This document shows, piece by piece, positions 44,112 to 55,769 of a DNA stretch of 64,000 nt (the stretch's first letter is position 1; every line of letters starts with the position of its first letter). The stretch is from positions 186,001-250,000 of the forward strand of contig WAID01000015.1 in the NCBI GenBank assembly GCA_016584495.1, written 5' to 3'. Source of the stretch: Celoporthe dispersa (Eukaryota > Ascomycota > Sordariomycetes > Diaporthales > Cryphonectriaceae). The position numbers and the translations under genes are program-made. The notes beneath the pieces were generated by a model. It did no database searches. It saw only the letters and a program-made list of their open reading frames with translations, and was not told the DNA's origin.

Positions 44112-47100
44112 GGTCTCAGGAGGATCGGGATACGAAGGGACGGGAGGAGACGTTCGTCGAGGCTGCGAGGTTTCGACATGGCACTCTGTCGAAGGAGGGG
44201 TCGGGGGCCTCGTCGTGTTTACAGCTGGTCCCAGAGGGCTTGTCAGCGAGCTGCTGAATAGGTTGGGAGGGCAAGGCGGCTGCTGTCATGCGCAGGTCCT
44301 CGCTTGGGAGTTCACTGCCAGAGCGGTCCGGAAACATACAGGTAGAGCCAGCCGAGTGTACCTGGACCGGCGCGGGCGAAGAGAGGGAGCGCTGCATGGA
44401 GAGCATTGTGAGGCCATCCAGAGAACAGAGCACCTATCCAAGAACACTGCCAGCGGGAGATCTAGCAAGCAATGCCGGGAACTAGCAGCCCAACGGTGAG
44501 AGCAGAGGAAGAGACGAGGAGGGGTATGTATATAGGAGGGGGGAGTCGCGGTCGAGCTGACTAGTATGGCGCGTGGGAGGCCTGGAGAATATGAGATACG
44601 GGAGTAGTCGTCGTCTTCGTCTTGGCCGTCGCTGCCGCCGTCATCGGACTCAGTGAACGGCTGGGCACACACAGGAGGGTGGGGATGTGTCGTTCAGGGT
44701 TCAATGCTGAGCTGAAGCTGGTGAGGCTGGGAGCAGCAGGAGGAGACGAGGAGAAGAGACGGTCAGGAACCAATATCAGGAATCAGGATCAAGATCACGG
44801 TCCAACAACACGCGCGGCTGCACCTGCCACCGCGACAAAGGGAAGAGCGGAGAGAAAAAGAGGAGGCAGGGTGAACCAACAAGAAGAGGCTGTCGTCCGT
44901 GCCCTGCTGCCATCAATAATGCTGGGATATGTATAGCCGGGGCTGGTTGTGGAGGAGACGAGGCGAACAGCTGGACAACGGTGACATGATGGCCTCGAGC
45001 ATGTGTGGAATACTATGTACCAGGCAGAGGAAGAGGATGACAGGGTTGGGGCGGGTTTTGGGTACCTTGGTAGAAAAGCACAACTCATCACCTTCAAGCG
45101 CTGCACCCACTGAAGCGCTCTGAAGGAACCTATAGCAGGCGGAGGTACAGTACGCAGCAGTGGTTTGCAGTAGTGGTATGCAGCCATGGTACCATACCAA
45201 GGGTCACAGCTGGCTGTTGCTGAGTACGCCGGTGGTACGTACAGGTGCTGTGGCACTAAGAGCTGCCGTGCTAGCAGGGCAGGCGCAGGGCATTTTGGTT
45301 GGCCCGGGCGGCTCGATGGCGCAGTTGAGCGTGGGGTAAGGTGACTGTCGTTAGTACTCCGGTACATCTTCTTGCACAGTATTACCATGTCCCAGCCATG
45401 CCAGCGGGAAGCAGCATGGACCACCAGGCATGCCCCAATAGCGGGCACAGTGGTCTCTAGCGTCTCAAGGTACAGGGTAGCCTTTCCACCCCCCTCCTCA
45501 TGTCTTCCCACCCCTCCCTCCCCATAACGCACTTCTTTCCTCCGCGACCCGCCCTGACAAGCCCATCAGGCCAACCACCACCCTTGGTTCTCTCACTTGA
45601 ACCGCCGTTAAGTTGATGCGTTGGCAACTGAGGAGACATGGACGCCAGGATCTCCCTCCCTCCCCTTTCCTAGATTGTGTCACAGCCACTTCGACAGTCC
45701 GACATCGTGGGCATCACCGTGGACATCGCCGTCGGTCTCTCTAGCGCCAATACTTGTTCTCCTTAGGCGGCAGACCAGTGCCATCCAGCCATCCAGCCAG
45801 ATATGGAAAGAAGAAGAAAAAAAAGAAGGGTGGTAAAAAATCCCCCAAAAAAGGAAAGAAAAGGAAAGGAGAAAAAAAGAAGAAAAAGCAGGGCTTATCC
45901 TATAGCCCTCACCGATCCGAATCCACTGGCCCTGGCACACACACACCTCTTCGGTCTGTCTCCGCCTAGCAGAAGCCCTTCGAAGGGTCTCCTGATGGCC
46001 ACCGCCATAATCTTCTGGATGGATGCCTCCGTGCCACGGTACCGGGCACCTTGTCATGCCTGTACTATGATCTACCACGTACGGGGCAGGGCAGTGTGTG
46101 GGCAGTCCACTCAAAAAAAAGCACCGTGAGCCTGTGACCCAGCACCTCGGAACTGGATTCGCACCCGGGCCATCGACACGTTGTCGATGGTTCCTGACTA
46201 GTCGTCATCAAGCCTACCGCCTTTTCGGTCCTGCTTTTCCTCAGCCGTACCTTCGTCCTCGTGGCGACCCTCCTCAGCTCTTCCAGGATTTGCAGGCGTC
46301 CGTGCTGTGGACACAGTTGCATTCTCCTCGCGCCTGTTCGGCGGCCGACTATAGGCACACACGGTATAGAGGGAGAGAGGGAGGAAAGGGGGGAGGTGAT
46401 TCAGCTCGTATTCGACAGAGCTGAGCTGGGTACGTGCTGATCCTCTGGTGATGTCTCTGTCCCTACTCTCTAAAAAAAGGAAACTGGGATGCTATAAGGG
46501 CTGCTGTCGATGACTTGGCAGTGCATTGCATTGTCTCTGATAATGCACGCGCGGGTCTCCTTTTCCACCAATCTGCGCCGCGTCTCTCAATCGCGCGACA
46601 CGGCGGAACGAGGTCTCGAGTGAGAACTACCACAGTCCGCTCGCTGGTGTGGGGGAGAGAAGGGGGGAGGGGGCTGGCTGGGAGTCATATCTCGACTTGT
46701 TGAGACGCTCTTTTACATATCCTGAGGACCCGCCCTTCCGAAACGGCCGTCAGACTTCTCACGGTTGGCGGCGTGTCTGCTGCCAATTGGTCCGGCAAAC
46801 CATCATCCACTTACAGGCTGAACTCAAGTCGCATGCTTTGAGAGGGTTGCCTCTAGGACCATGCCAATCGACGAACGAGAGTTACGCCGGGCCTGGGCCC
46901 GGGCGGGCACCGAGGCCTTCTTGCCAACTCATCCATCGCTGAGGGGGGGCGGGCATGCAGTCACGCACTACCGTGCATGCTCCAGACCAATCACTGCCCG
47001 ACCTCACCCCTCCTTTATGTCCTTGCCGCCCTCAAGCAAGATTGACGGGAGCTCCACACTAGGCACGAAGAAGATGGGACGACGCCTGCCAGCATGCCAC

Positions 47101-50026
47101 CCGCGCCGCACGCCAGCCCCCTGCTCGTTTCCGCGTCTTCCAACCCTTTCCCACCAGATCCTCTTGCGGGGATCGTGCCGTCCCTTGGTCACATGGACCA
47201 GCACAGAGGAGGAGACACTGCGCCACGGATCCAGCACCGAGAAAACTTTTTGGGCTCAGCAGACACAATCAGGACTGCCTGTCAACGTCATGGAAGATGC
47301 ATGGAAGCCCAAGTGGGTATCTGGAGAGGGAAAATGATGCCTCGTGGCGGCTAGTGATTCCGAAGACTGGCGTGACACCATGGCATGCATCACCAACCTC
47401 GAGCTCTTTCCGCATCACGTCGACTCATCGAGCTGACAGCTTTGGGGTTACAGCGCTTCGTGCTGCGCAGCAGGAGGTCGTTTCTGCAACAAGGTGGGGT
47501 GGGGGCGAGAGAGGTCGCGTTTGAACATCAGCACGACGTCGTTGCTCGCGCTCCTGTGTGTACAGACGCCCTTTCCCCTCCCATCCTCGTCCGCTGTTCA
47601 GGTACCACCTCCCACACTACCTGCACACTCTGAGTACCAGTCGGTACTCCGTACTTGCTGCTAGGCCACCCACAGATCATCGCCGCCTGCACGTCAGATG
47701 CGGCACAGTCAAACCAGCGCTCGATGCTACCTTCTATTGCGTAGCGAACGGATAGACGTCTCGTTCTTCTGCCCTACGGGAGGGTTAGACGGCCCCTCAC
47801 TGTGACCGCTCACTGCTGATCAACATGCCGTGAGCTGTGAGCTTCCCTCTGCTAGCCTAGGACCGCACAATCTCCCACCACTGGGCGTCCAACGAGCGTG
47901 GCAGGCAGCCATCCTGTCTCGTACACACGCGTTGGGTTTTTGTTTTATGCACTGACAGCTCAAGGGGTGGACGGGCGGGGGCGTACTTGTCCGCCCGTTC
48001 CTATCGGAGGAGGGTTTGTCCTAGACTCTCCAATGGCTGCGTGTTCCGTCGATGATGGAGTGCGGGTCGTGACCCATGCGGTGTGACCTCCAGCATAATT
48101 TTCAAAGTCGTAATGACCTCAAGGATACTCACGGACAGTACATGCATGCACTAGACGAAATATCCAACCCTGCCACTTCTTTTTTTCTTTTCTCTCTCTC
48201 TCTCTTTTTATTTTTGGTCTCTTCCCTCCCCCCCCCCCCTGTTTTTCCTTGGTTCTGCTTCCTTTTTTCTCCTGTTCTAGCCGTAAGTAACCGGACAGCT
48301 TAATCAAACTACCAGTCTCACGAATATGCGTAGCACACGTGCGCGCGCGAGCTGAGGTTTGCGTATCCCTGTAATGTTCTCGGCAGCTCTGCATAGAACA
48401 GAACTACCCCGGTTCCCTCTCTGTACGACCAACTAAATAAATAAATAAAAAATACTTATTATAGACTACTGCTCCTCTACCGCCATAGCTCCTATGGCCA
48501 AAGCGGTACGTGATATCCGATCTCGTGAAGTAGTTCTAGGAGTAGGCAGCCAGCCGGAGCCAACCAACCACGGAGATACGCCACCGAGAACGCTCCGGCC
48601 CGTTTCACAAGCCAACGAGCGAGGCCCAGGCCAACGCACAAAGTCTCTCCCCTCTCTCTTGAACGCAAACTCATCAGGCCCGCCTACCCAGTGCTTCTTG
48701 CTACCTCTCGTCCAGCAAGCGGCGCATGAGATCATCAAATGCACAATTCCCGTCTCGCGTTGTGCGGCTCCTCGTATACATACATGTCTCTATTATCCCC
48801 CCGCCTTCTCCTCCCCACTCCCAGCCCGCGTGTTTTAAGACATCAGGAGACCAGATATACGCGGCCAGAACCTAGACAGCAGACAGCAAACGATCGACGC
48901 CGTCTTGTTTCAGAGACCAAGAACCGACTAGCGGCGTTCTGTGAAACGAACGGTATGTGCCTCCACCGCTGGAGCCGCTCATAGGTGAATAATAATGTGC
49001 ATACACATGTTTATGATACATGCGCACTCTCGAGGCTCAGAAGGGGCGATGTTGAGGAGTCGAGACGGGACAAGCGAATAATGCGGCCAGAGAGTGGGTG
49101 GATAAAACGAATGCAACTTTTATTGAGGCCGCTAGCTACCAGCTCTCATAGCCGTGGGCAAATGAGCAGTGGTAGAACGAGGAAAGTACCTCCAACTCCT
49201 GAAATGCAAATAGATGCAGGTATGTAGAGGTGTATCTCTCCTAGCCGTTGGCCACCACCTACCTCATCATTCCACAATCGTTGTTATATCTATTCCAAGA
49301 AGACGAAGACAAAAAGAAAAATATCTCACCCAACCAGCCCATTCTGAGTGAGTACAGTACTACGTACAGAAATGTCTTTTCCACTCTCATTTTTGTTCTT
49401 TTTTTTTTCTCTTTCTTTTCCTTCTTTTCTTCTTTGTCTCTCTTCTTTTCTCTGCGCCATCTGCGCGGTCAAATTTATGCGAGCCGCATGTCCTGATGCC
49501 CAATCGTTCAGGAGCACGCGGTACACTTGACACTATAGGGACAGGTGGCTCGTCCGCCGCCGTGTCCCGCGGTGCCACGTCCTCAAGGTTTGCCTTAGCG
49601 TCACCCATGGAACGTTGCCTGTGCATCAAGTGTGTGCCCGGCTTATGTATTCGGGAATCGTTGTTGATCCACTCGAATGCCGCTTGGCGCTTTCTCCTGG
49701 CAAGAGGCTGCGAGCTTGAAAAGTCTGCAGACAAGATATGTCCAGATCAGGCATCATGTCCGCGATGCGTCAAGTCGCCGTATGGAGGGGCAGTAGGTTG
49801 CCAGTCTCGTGTGACCTGGTGCGGGGCCCGGTTACTGTTGAGGGTATGCTGGCTCTCCCGAGATCCTTGGGATAGGGAAGTCGCTCCGGTGCAGATGTTT
49901 GGAGCCAGTGGCATGCCAACTTTTTGTTGGCCTCCCGGAGGGCAGTTGGGCAACGTGCCCGTGCTTCCTTGCCAGGGACATGCCGTCTTGGGGATGAGGT
50001 TGAAATCGTGTCCAGAAGGTGGAGCC
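44112..50026. other. 5.9-kb region without a recognised gene
   Basis: Upstream of the 1,817-residue gene and downstream of hapX. It contains purine-rich tracts (45807-45890), pyrimidine tracts (48178-48250; 49390-49450) and many short overlapping frames with compositionally odd translations. Some frames exceed 150 codons (44795-45532 minus; 46861-47337 plus; 49496-50221 plus), but none has family-like sequence. It may hold a long promoter or leader, or non-coding transcripts. Confidence 0.4.
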
Positions 50027-52030
50027 CTACTCTCCTCTGCCGAACCTGACATCAAAGCCCTTAAGGACGCTCATGATGCTAGCAGCCTCGACCTCGATAG
50101 GCGTCCTGCTGCTCCCGTCCTTGCCAAGGGCGGGCTCCCTTGGCTTGGGCGCTGCTCTCAAGAGAGGCAGCCAGGTGTTGATATCATCGGCAGCCTCACT
50201 AAAGTGCTTGTGGCTCGATAGCGTCTTGTAGGCGTCAGCACAGGACAGGCTGAGGCCAATGGCTGACTTGTCGACATTCGCACTGCTGTTGTTTCTATCC
50301 TTGCAGCATCCGCCAGGGCCACCTCCGCCGCAACACCCACCGCCAGGCTCGCCATTCTTCTTGAAATTGGCGGCGAGAGATCGACAAAAAAGCCCAGATT
50401 TGGGGTCAGCGAGACACTGGGCGCATGTTCCCGGTCCACCGGAACCACACCCGCCTGAGGGCCTGGGCAGCGTGTTGCTCTCAGCCATAGCCTTGTTGCG
50501 GGCATGGAGGCCTTTGAGGCTGGGCAGTTTAACCGAACCATCTGGTAGTATCTCGTATCCAATGGCGTCTCCCTCGGACGGTGGAGGTGTACGGGTCTGC
50601 TGACCTGGTCGTGAGACGGAGAAGGCAGACGAGTGGATGGCCGGCAGCGTCAATGATTCTGTCGGCTCTGGGGCGGCAGCATTGTTGGCAGCCGCAGCGT
50701 TGGCAGCCGCAGCGGCGGCAGCCTCGGCGCAGACGCAGTAGGTCCCGTCCTCACAAAACCCACAGCGGTCCTCTGGGCGAGGGGACTCGACAGCCTGTGG
50801 CTCCATCGGAGCGAGGGTGGCCAGGGAGTAGGGGGTAGGTGCAGCACCGGTCTGGGGATTGGCGGCGGTGTGGATTGCCGCGGGCGTGGGTAGCTGTGAC
50901 ATGGACGTGGTGACACGCTGTGCCTTGCGGGAGAACATGGCTGTGAAGTCCGTCTCGGTGGCGAGTGTCAGCGAGCCACGCGGTCGCTTCTCGTCGGGGG
51001 CCATAGAGCTAGGCGAGATGGAGCGCATGGTCCGCTTCGCCGTCCTGCTTGCTGTAGGCTTGGTCCCGCCCAGGGCGTCCATCCTGGTGCCCGGCTCGGT
51101 GTTGTTGTGCTCACCGTTCAGCACCTCCTCGAGGCACTGGCAGCGAGAGCCGAGGGTGCAGTTCCCGCAGCCCACGCTGACGCTGGTCATGGCCTCCTCG
51201 GCACACGCACAAGGCCCGGTGGGCTCGCAGTTCCCGCACCCGGTAGGGGCCTGCTCGATGTCCTCGGGCGGGCTGATGATCTGTGAGATGGAGAACGAGT
51301 GCGTTGTCGCAGGGCGGTGGGTCGCGTTAGGCGTCAGCCTGGTGAGACTTGATGTGCTGGCCCTTCCCTCGTGGGACCGAGAGGGTGCAGAAGGGCGGTG
51401 ATGTCTCAGCGGCTGTGGCGCAAAGGTGTGCGGTGGCACAGATGCCAAGGACGGAAGGCTCTGCTGTCGTGGGTGCTGCTGCTGGGCCTGGGCAGCCGCC
51501 TGCTGCAGCCGCGCCTTGAGGGCCTCGACCTCCTTGGACCGCTCTGCCCGCTCCTTGTCCAGCATGTTCTCCAGGACCTCGCACCGGGACTGGAGCGCCT
51601 GTGCATCCATCTCGAGGCGGTGGACCTTGTCCTGGAGCGCACGCTGGGCGGTCTCGTGCTCCTCCTTCTCAGCCTCGAGCTGCTCCTCCAGCTCGCCCAC
51701 CCGGGCAGCCCTCCTCTCCCTGAACGCCCTCTGCGCAGCGCGGTTCTGGGCCTTCCTCTTGGTCGGCGGGGTGTCAGTGGCTGGCTTTCTGCCCGGCTTG
51801 GGCCTTGGGGGGATGACCCATTCCTTGCTCGTCATAGAGATGGGGGCCTTTGCCGCGGGTGGTCCCGGCATCGGCGAGATGACCGACGCCATGGACATCT
51901 TGTCGACGGGGGAAGAAGAGGCAGCAGCAGGAGCAGCGGCGTGGTGACCAGCAGCAGCAGCGAGGCTGGAGTTTGGGAGAGACTTTCTTGCCGGTGCTGG
52001 CTGGATCGCTATGCGCGCTGCAGGTGGTTG

Positions 52031-52062
<32 letters not shown>

Positions 52063-52348
52063 GGTGTTGGTGGAACGATGAGTGACTTTGCTGCTGCTGC
52101 TGGTGGTGGTTTGCGTGGGGGCGGGAGCTGGAAGAGGGGGTTAGGGCGCTGGAGGACGAATGGGACGGGCTGGGCGCTGAAGTGGGGGTGGTGGCAGCGC
52201 TAACAAAGGCCGCCGGAGACTGCAGAGCTGACGCTGGAGACGGTGCTGGGGGGGACTCGGGATTCGTCGGAGAACTAGCAGCGCTGATTCTCAGGGGGGC
52301 AAGCCCAGCACCAGCTGCTGCTGCCTTGGAGGACGTGATGGTAGCCAT
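50027..52348 (-). CDS. hapX: HapX, iron-responsive bZIP transcription factor
   Basis: Single exon of 773 residues. The Hap4-like CCAAT-complex binding motif (SKEWVIPPRPKPGRKP, residues 174-189) directly precedes the bZIP basic region (KRKAQNRAAQRAFRERR, 197-213) and a coiled coil to about 285. Four Cys-rich regions follow, as in HapX: residues 371-383 (CGNCEPTGPCACA), 394-406, 529-541 (CGFCEDGTYCVCA) and 634-655. A further Cys/Gly cluster lies at 671-682. The first 170 residues are Ala/Ser/Pro-rich with His and Gln runs. HapX joins the CCAAT-binding complex, represses iron-consuming pathways in iron starvation and activates siderophore genes. It also activates iron detoxification in excess, sensing iron through its Cys-rich regions. 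Two SreA-type sites upstream fit known control. Confidence 0.95.
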
Positions 52349-52724
52349 TTGTCGGAACTGAGCTGGATTTCGGGACTGTCAGACCTCATTCGATTCCAAT
52401 CTCCACCATTTCCTCAATCAGCATACAGTCAAGAGCCTCTCGTCCTCTTTCTCTCCCTCTCTCTCTCTCTCTCTCGCCTTTTTTTTCTTCTTCTTTCTTT
52501 TCTTTCTGGGTGCCTACTGCGCGTGCTCTTCACTGTCTGTCAATAAGGATGGGTCGTGAATTGTTCTCATCCCAGGGGCCAATCGTGGCTGTCGTCTTAA
52601 GCTGCTGTCAGGTGCCCCCACGGGATCGGTAGAAGGGATGGGGAGCTGGTTGGGCGCACGCAGGACCCTCAAGGTGGTGTAGCCAGAGGATGCAAGGGAC
52701 CGGATTGGAGGAGGGGTGGGCAAG

Positions 52725-52733
52725 ATCTGATAA
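52725..52733 (+). promoter_or_regulatory. SreA-type GATA site
   Basis: ATCTGATAA, a perfect match to the ATCWGATAA consensus bound by the iron-dependent repressor SreA. It is 377 bases upstream of the hapX start. Confidence 0.65.
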
Positions 52734-53164
52734 GATGGGATGGGATGTGGGCTGGTAGCTCCGGGGTGGAATTGCCAGCCTGCTGCTGCCTGCATGGGAG
52801 ATCGTACGACGACAAGGGGAAAGGGGAAATCAAGAAAAGAGAGGAGGAAGGACGAGATGATGTACTGTGACGAAGGTGAACAAGACTAAACTTGATGGTC
52901 GAATCGGCGGAGAAAAAACAAGAACAAAAAAAAACTCTTCACCAAGAGCCTTGTCCGGATGGACGATCTTGGCTCCTGGATCGGTGGGGAGGAGGTAGGG
53001 AGCCCTTGGTAGAGAAAATCGAGGTGCCCCTGCCCTCTGCGACGGATTCCTCAGCGGCCGAAGCTCTTCTTCCTCCCGCCGCGAGGGTAAAATGTGCTCT
53101 CGAGGAAAATGACACGATGCTGAGTCGCGGACGGCGAGAGACAACCCCTGTCGGAGCACTGATG

Positions 53165-53173
53165 ATCTGATAA
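53165..53173 (+). promoter_or_regulatory. Second SreA-type GATA site
   Basis: ATCTGATAA again, followed at once by GATTATC, about 820 bases upstream of hapX. Confidence 0.6.
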
Positions 53174-54597
53174 GATTATCCTGCGCATCGGCTATGCCAA
53201 TCAAGGCTAGGGTCGTCCAGGTTTGCGCCACCCTGTCCCACACCATCCGTAACAGTGCCGAAGTCGATTGACAATCGCAACAGAACCTCAACGAGGCATT
53301 GGACGAGCAGGAGGAACCTGGAGAAGAAGAAAAAAATTCCCACCCCGACTAGATGACCATTTATGACCCCATCTCAATCACTTAAGGTGCCGCCCCGAAA
53401 CATCCCCTCCCTCGTCCTGAAGGCGTTGCACTCGCTGAGGGGTCCAGGGATCATCATCGCGATCCGCGAGGCGTTGAACGGCGCCAGGCGCTGTTAAAGC
53501 GCGGGAGGGAGATACTATGTTGTAAGCACATTCAGCCAGCCGCACACCGACTCCGGTCCACGTCTCTTGAACCAACTTGAAGAGGACCACACCACCCCCT
53601 CCCCCCCTCCCGGCTCTCACCCAGCTTATTCCATGTCTCACGAACCCGTTGGTAGGCATCGTGACTGTTCAACGGTACTAATGATCCCCACGCTGGACTA
53701 GCCGACAACGGAGGGCTGCCCACACACTTTTGGTCTCTCCGGACCACTTTTCCACCCCCGTGGATGGTCTCCGGGATGGCGAAAGTGTTTGCAGATGAGA
53801 ACCACCGCCGCGCTGATGGATCGCATTGCAGTGCGCTGCCTGTGACTGCTGAGGAGAGACAACGATCTCCCTACGAGGTACTCGAGGGCTGAGCTGGGAG
53901 CCAAGCTGCACATGCCAGTCTTGGTCCTTCGGTCGTCCGAGGCTATCCGCTCGGCGCTTGCGGACGAGGGGAACATGCCTGGATTACATGATGACAGGAT
54001 GATCCATGCGAGTGGGCTCTCAGCACTGCATGCTATGTTAACAGCTGTAAATACTAGGTGACAGTCTGCTCTCGTGTCGCAGCAGTAATTGCCCAACAGC
54101 CACGGACCGACCAGTGGTTGACAAGTGTGGGATGCTATTATGCGCCCGGGCAAATTAGTCGTGAAGGTTTTGGTCGGGGTTCGATGGGTTTGCATTGGGG
54201 CTCAGGCGGGTTAGCCCTGAGACTAGGATGACAGCTTACGCCCTGGCACCCGCGACTAGTGCATACTGCGCTGTACTACAGCGAGCGCGCTCGCAGTGAC
54301 CACCGACAATTCGACTCCCCCTCAAAAGCCATCCAACATTTGAAGACCACATGCATGTTAAAGACGTGCCATCGTGTGACGTGACAGGCACCATTCTGGC
54401 TTGGGACTATTGATCTTCGATTGATCGATCGCAGGAGCTGTTCCTTCGCTTCCTCCCAAGGAGCTTTCCCAAGAAGAAAAAAAATAAGACAAGCGATCGG
54501 CATCGATACGTCCAACACGTCCTGGGACGGCGATACACACCACCTTCTAGAGTCTCCGTCTCCCACAGGCGAGCTTCTCTCATACACGCCACACACA

Positions 54598-55566
54598 ATG
54601 TCTACCGGCCTGGGCATCAGTACCAGCGCCCCCCGCCACCAGCCCGCCTTCCAGCTCCCCAGCAGCTCCTCCAGCTCCTCCTCCCCCTCGCCCCACCACC
54701 CGCCCGACACGAACGATACCTCCTCGGACCCAGACGAGCCCCAAGATGACAACGACGACGATGAAGATGCACCCCTGCCCTTCCCTACTGAGCTGTCGCG
54801 GCGGGACTTCCTCTCGCCCGGCTTCAATGCCGCCAGCTACCTGTCCTCGCTGTTCCCCGGCGGTGATGAGACGTCGCAGGGGCTAGGGCTGGGGACGCGC
54901 CACCAAACACTGGAGGACCTGAGGACGGAGCTGAGGGAGAGGAGCTCTGCGATCAGTGCGGAGCTGCTGGAGCTGGTGAATGCAAATTACACCTCGTTCC
55001 TGGGCCTCGGGGACGAGTTGAAGGGCGGGGAGGAGAGGGTCGAGGATGTGCGGGTTGCGCTGCTGGGGTTCCGCAGGCAGGTTGAGGAGGTCCAGGGGCG
55101 GGTGAGGGGGCGAAAGGAAGACGTGCAGAGGGTAGGCGGCGAACTGAGGGATGTTCGGGGGGAGGTGGAGCAGGGGAGGAGGATGCTGGAGCTGGACGAG
55201 CGGCTTGAGGCCCTGCTTGGAAGACTGGAAGATGAGGCATCCGAAGAGGACTCGGAAGACGACGACAGCGGCGATGACGACGCTCAGCCCAGAACCCGCT
55301 CCCCCGCATCGCTGATGGAGATGGCGAGGGAGCACAACACGATCAACAAGCTCGCAGATGCCATCGGGAGGGATGTGCCATACGTCAAGAAGATGGAGGA
55401 GAGAGTCACACGGAGCAGGAATACACTGCTGTTGGAACTCAGCGCCTCGATGAAGGAGGCACGCAAGGGCGGCGAGAAGAGACGCGGCACGGTGTTGGAG
55501 CTCCTTGGGGTGTATCGCCTACTTGGGGCACATGCAGAAAGCGTCAAGACGTTGAAGGAGAAATAG
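54598..55566 (+). CDS. cog2: Conserved oligomeric Golgi complex subunit 2
   Basis: Single exon of 322 residues from ATG 54598; the frame is open further upstream but that part is not family-like. After a Ser/Pro/Asp-rich start comes the COG2 N-terminal domain: FLSPGFNAASYLSSLF, LEDLRTELRERSSAISAELL, LVNANYTSFLGLGDELKGGE, then a coiled coil (about residues 145-220). An acidic loop (SEEDSEDDDSGDDD) precedes the last helical part. COG2 is a lobe A subunit of the COG tether, which guides retrograde vesicles to the Golgi. The length is short compared with animal COG2 but usual for filamentous fungi. It converges with the uL1m gene, with 203 bases between stop codons. Confidence 0.8.
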   Translation: MSTGLGISTSAPRHQPAFQLPSSSSSSSSPSPHHPPDTNDTSSDPDEPQDDNDDDEDAPLPFPTELSRRDFLSPGFNAASYLSSLFPGGDETSQGLGLGTRHQTLEDLRTELRERSSAISAELLELVNANYTSFLGLGDELKGGEERVEDVRVALLGFRRQVEEVQGRVRGRKEDVQRVGGELRDVRGEVEQGRRMLELDERLEALLGRLEDEASEEDSEDDDSGDDDAQPRTRSPASLMEMAREHNTINKLADAIGRDVPYVKKMEERVTRSRNTLLLELSASMKEARKGGEKRRGTVLELLGVYRLLGAHAESVKTLKEK

Positions 55567-55769
55567 AAAGATACCCCGTTTCAATTACAAACAAAATTCC
55601 GATCGATGCAAGTAGCAAGAGGCTACTTTCCTACAACGAATTTCCTGCAAGACCGTATAGGACTCCCCTCCCCCCACCCAAGGGGTGGCTTCCCCGGCAG
55701 ACATAGCTGCGTGTCATAAAGTGTATGCGTTATGATGGTTTCGGACATGCCTCAATGCCTCTCCGTCTC

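Larger units (their letters stand above)
52349..54597. promoter_or_regulatory. Divergent promoter region, hapX and cog2
   Basis: 2.2 kb between two gene starts pointing apart. It holds a CT-repeat tract at 52447-52480, CCAAT/ATTGG elements (for example near 52579 and 52703) and two ATCTGATAA sites listed separately. No coding frame recognised. Confidence 0.55.

Noticed and set aside
44795..45532. 245-codon minus-strand frame
   Set aside because: Composition looks like read-through of non-coding DNA, with Ser/Pro/Cys patches and no domain.
46141..46230. tRNA-like B-box (GATTCGCACCC on the plus strand)
   Set aside because: T-stem bases do not pair and no acceptor or anticodon arm can be drawn.
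46861..47337. 158-codon plus-strand frame
   Set aside because: Overlapped by equally long frames in other phases; no recognisable protein features.
49496..50221. 241-codon plus-strand frame
   Set aside because: Runs antisense into the 3' end of hapX; Cys-rich look comes from the reverse of the GC-rich hapX end.
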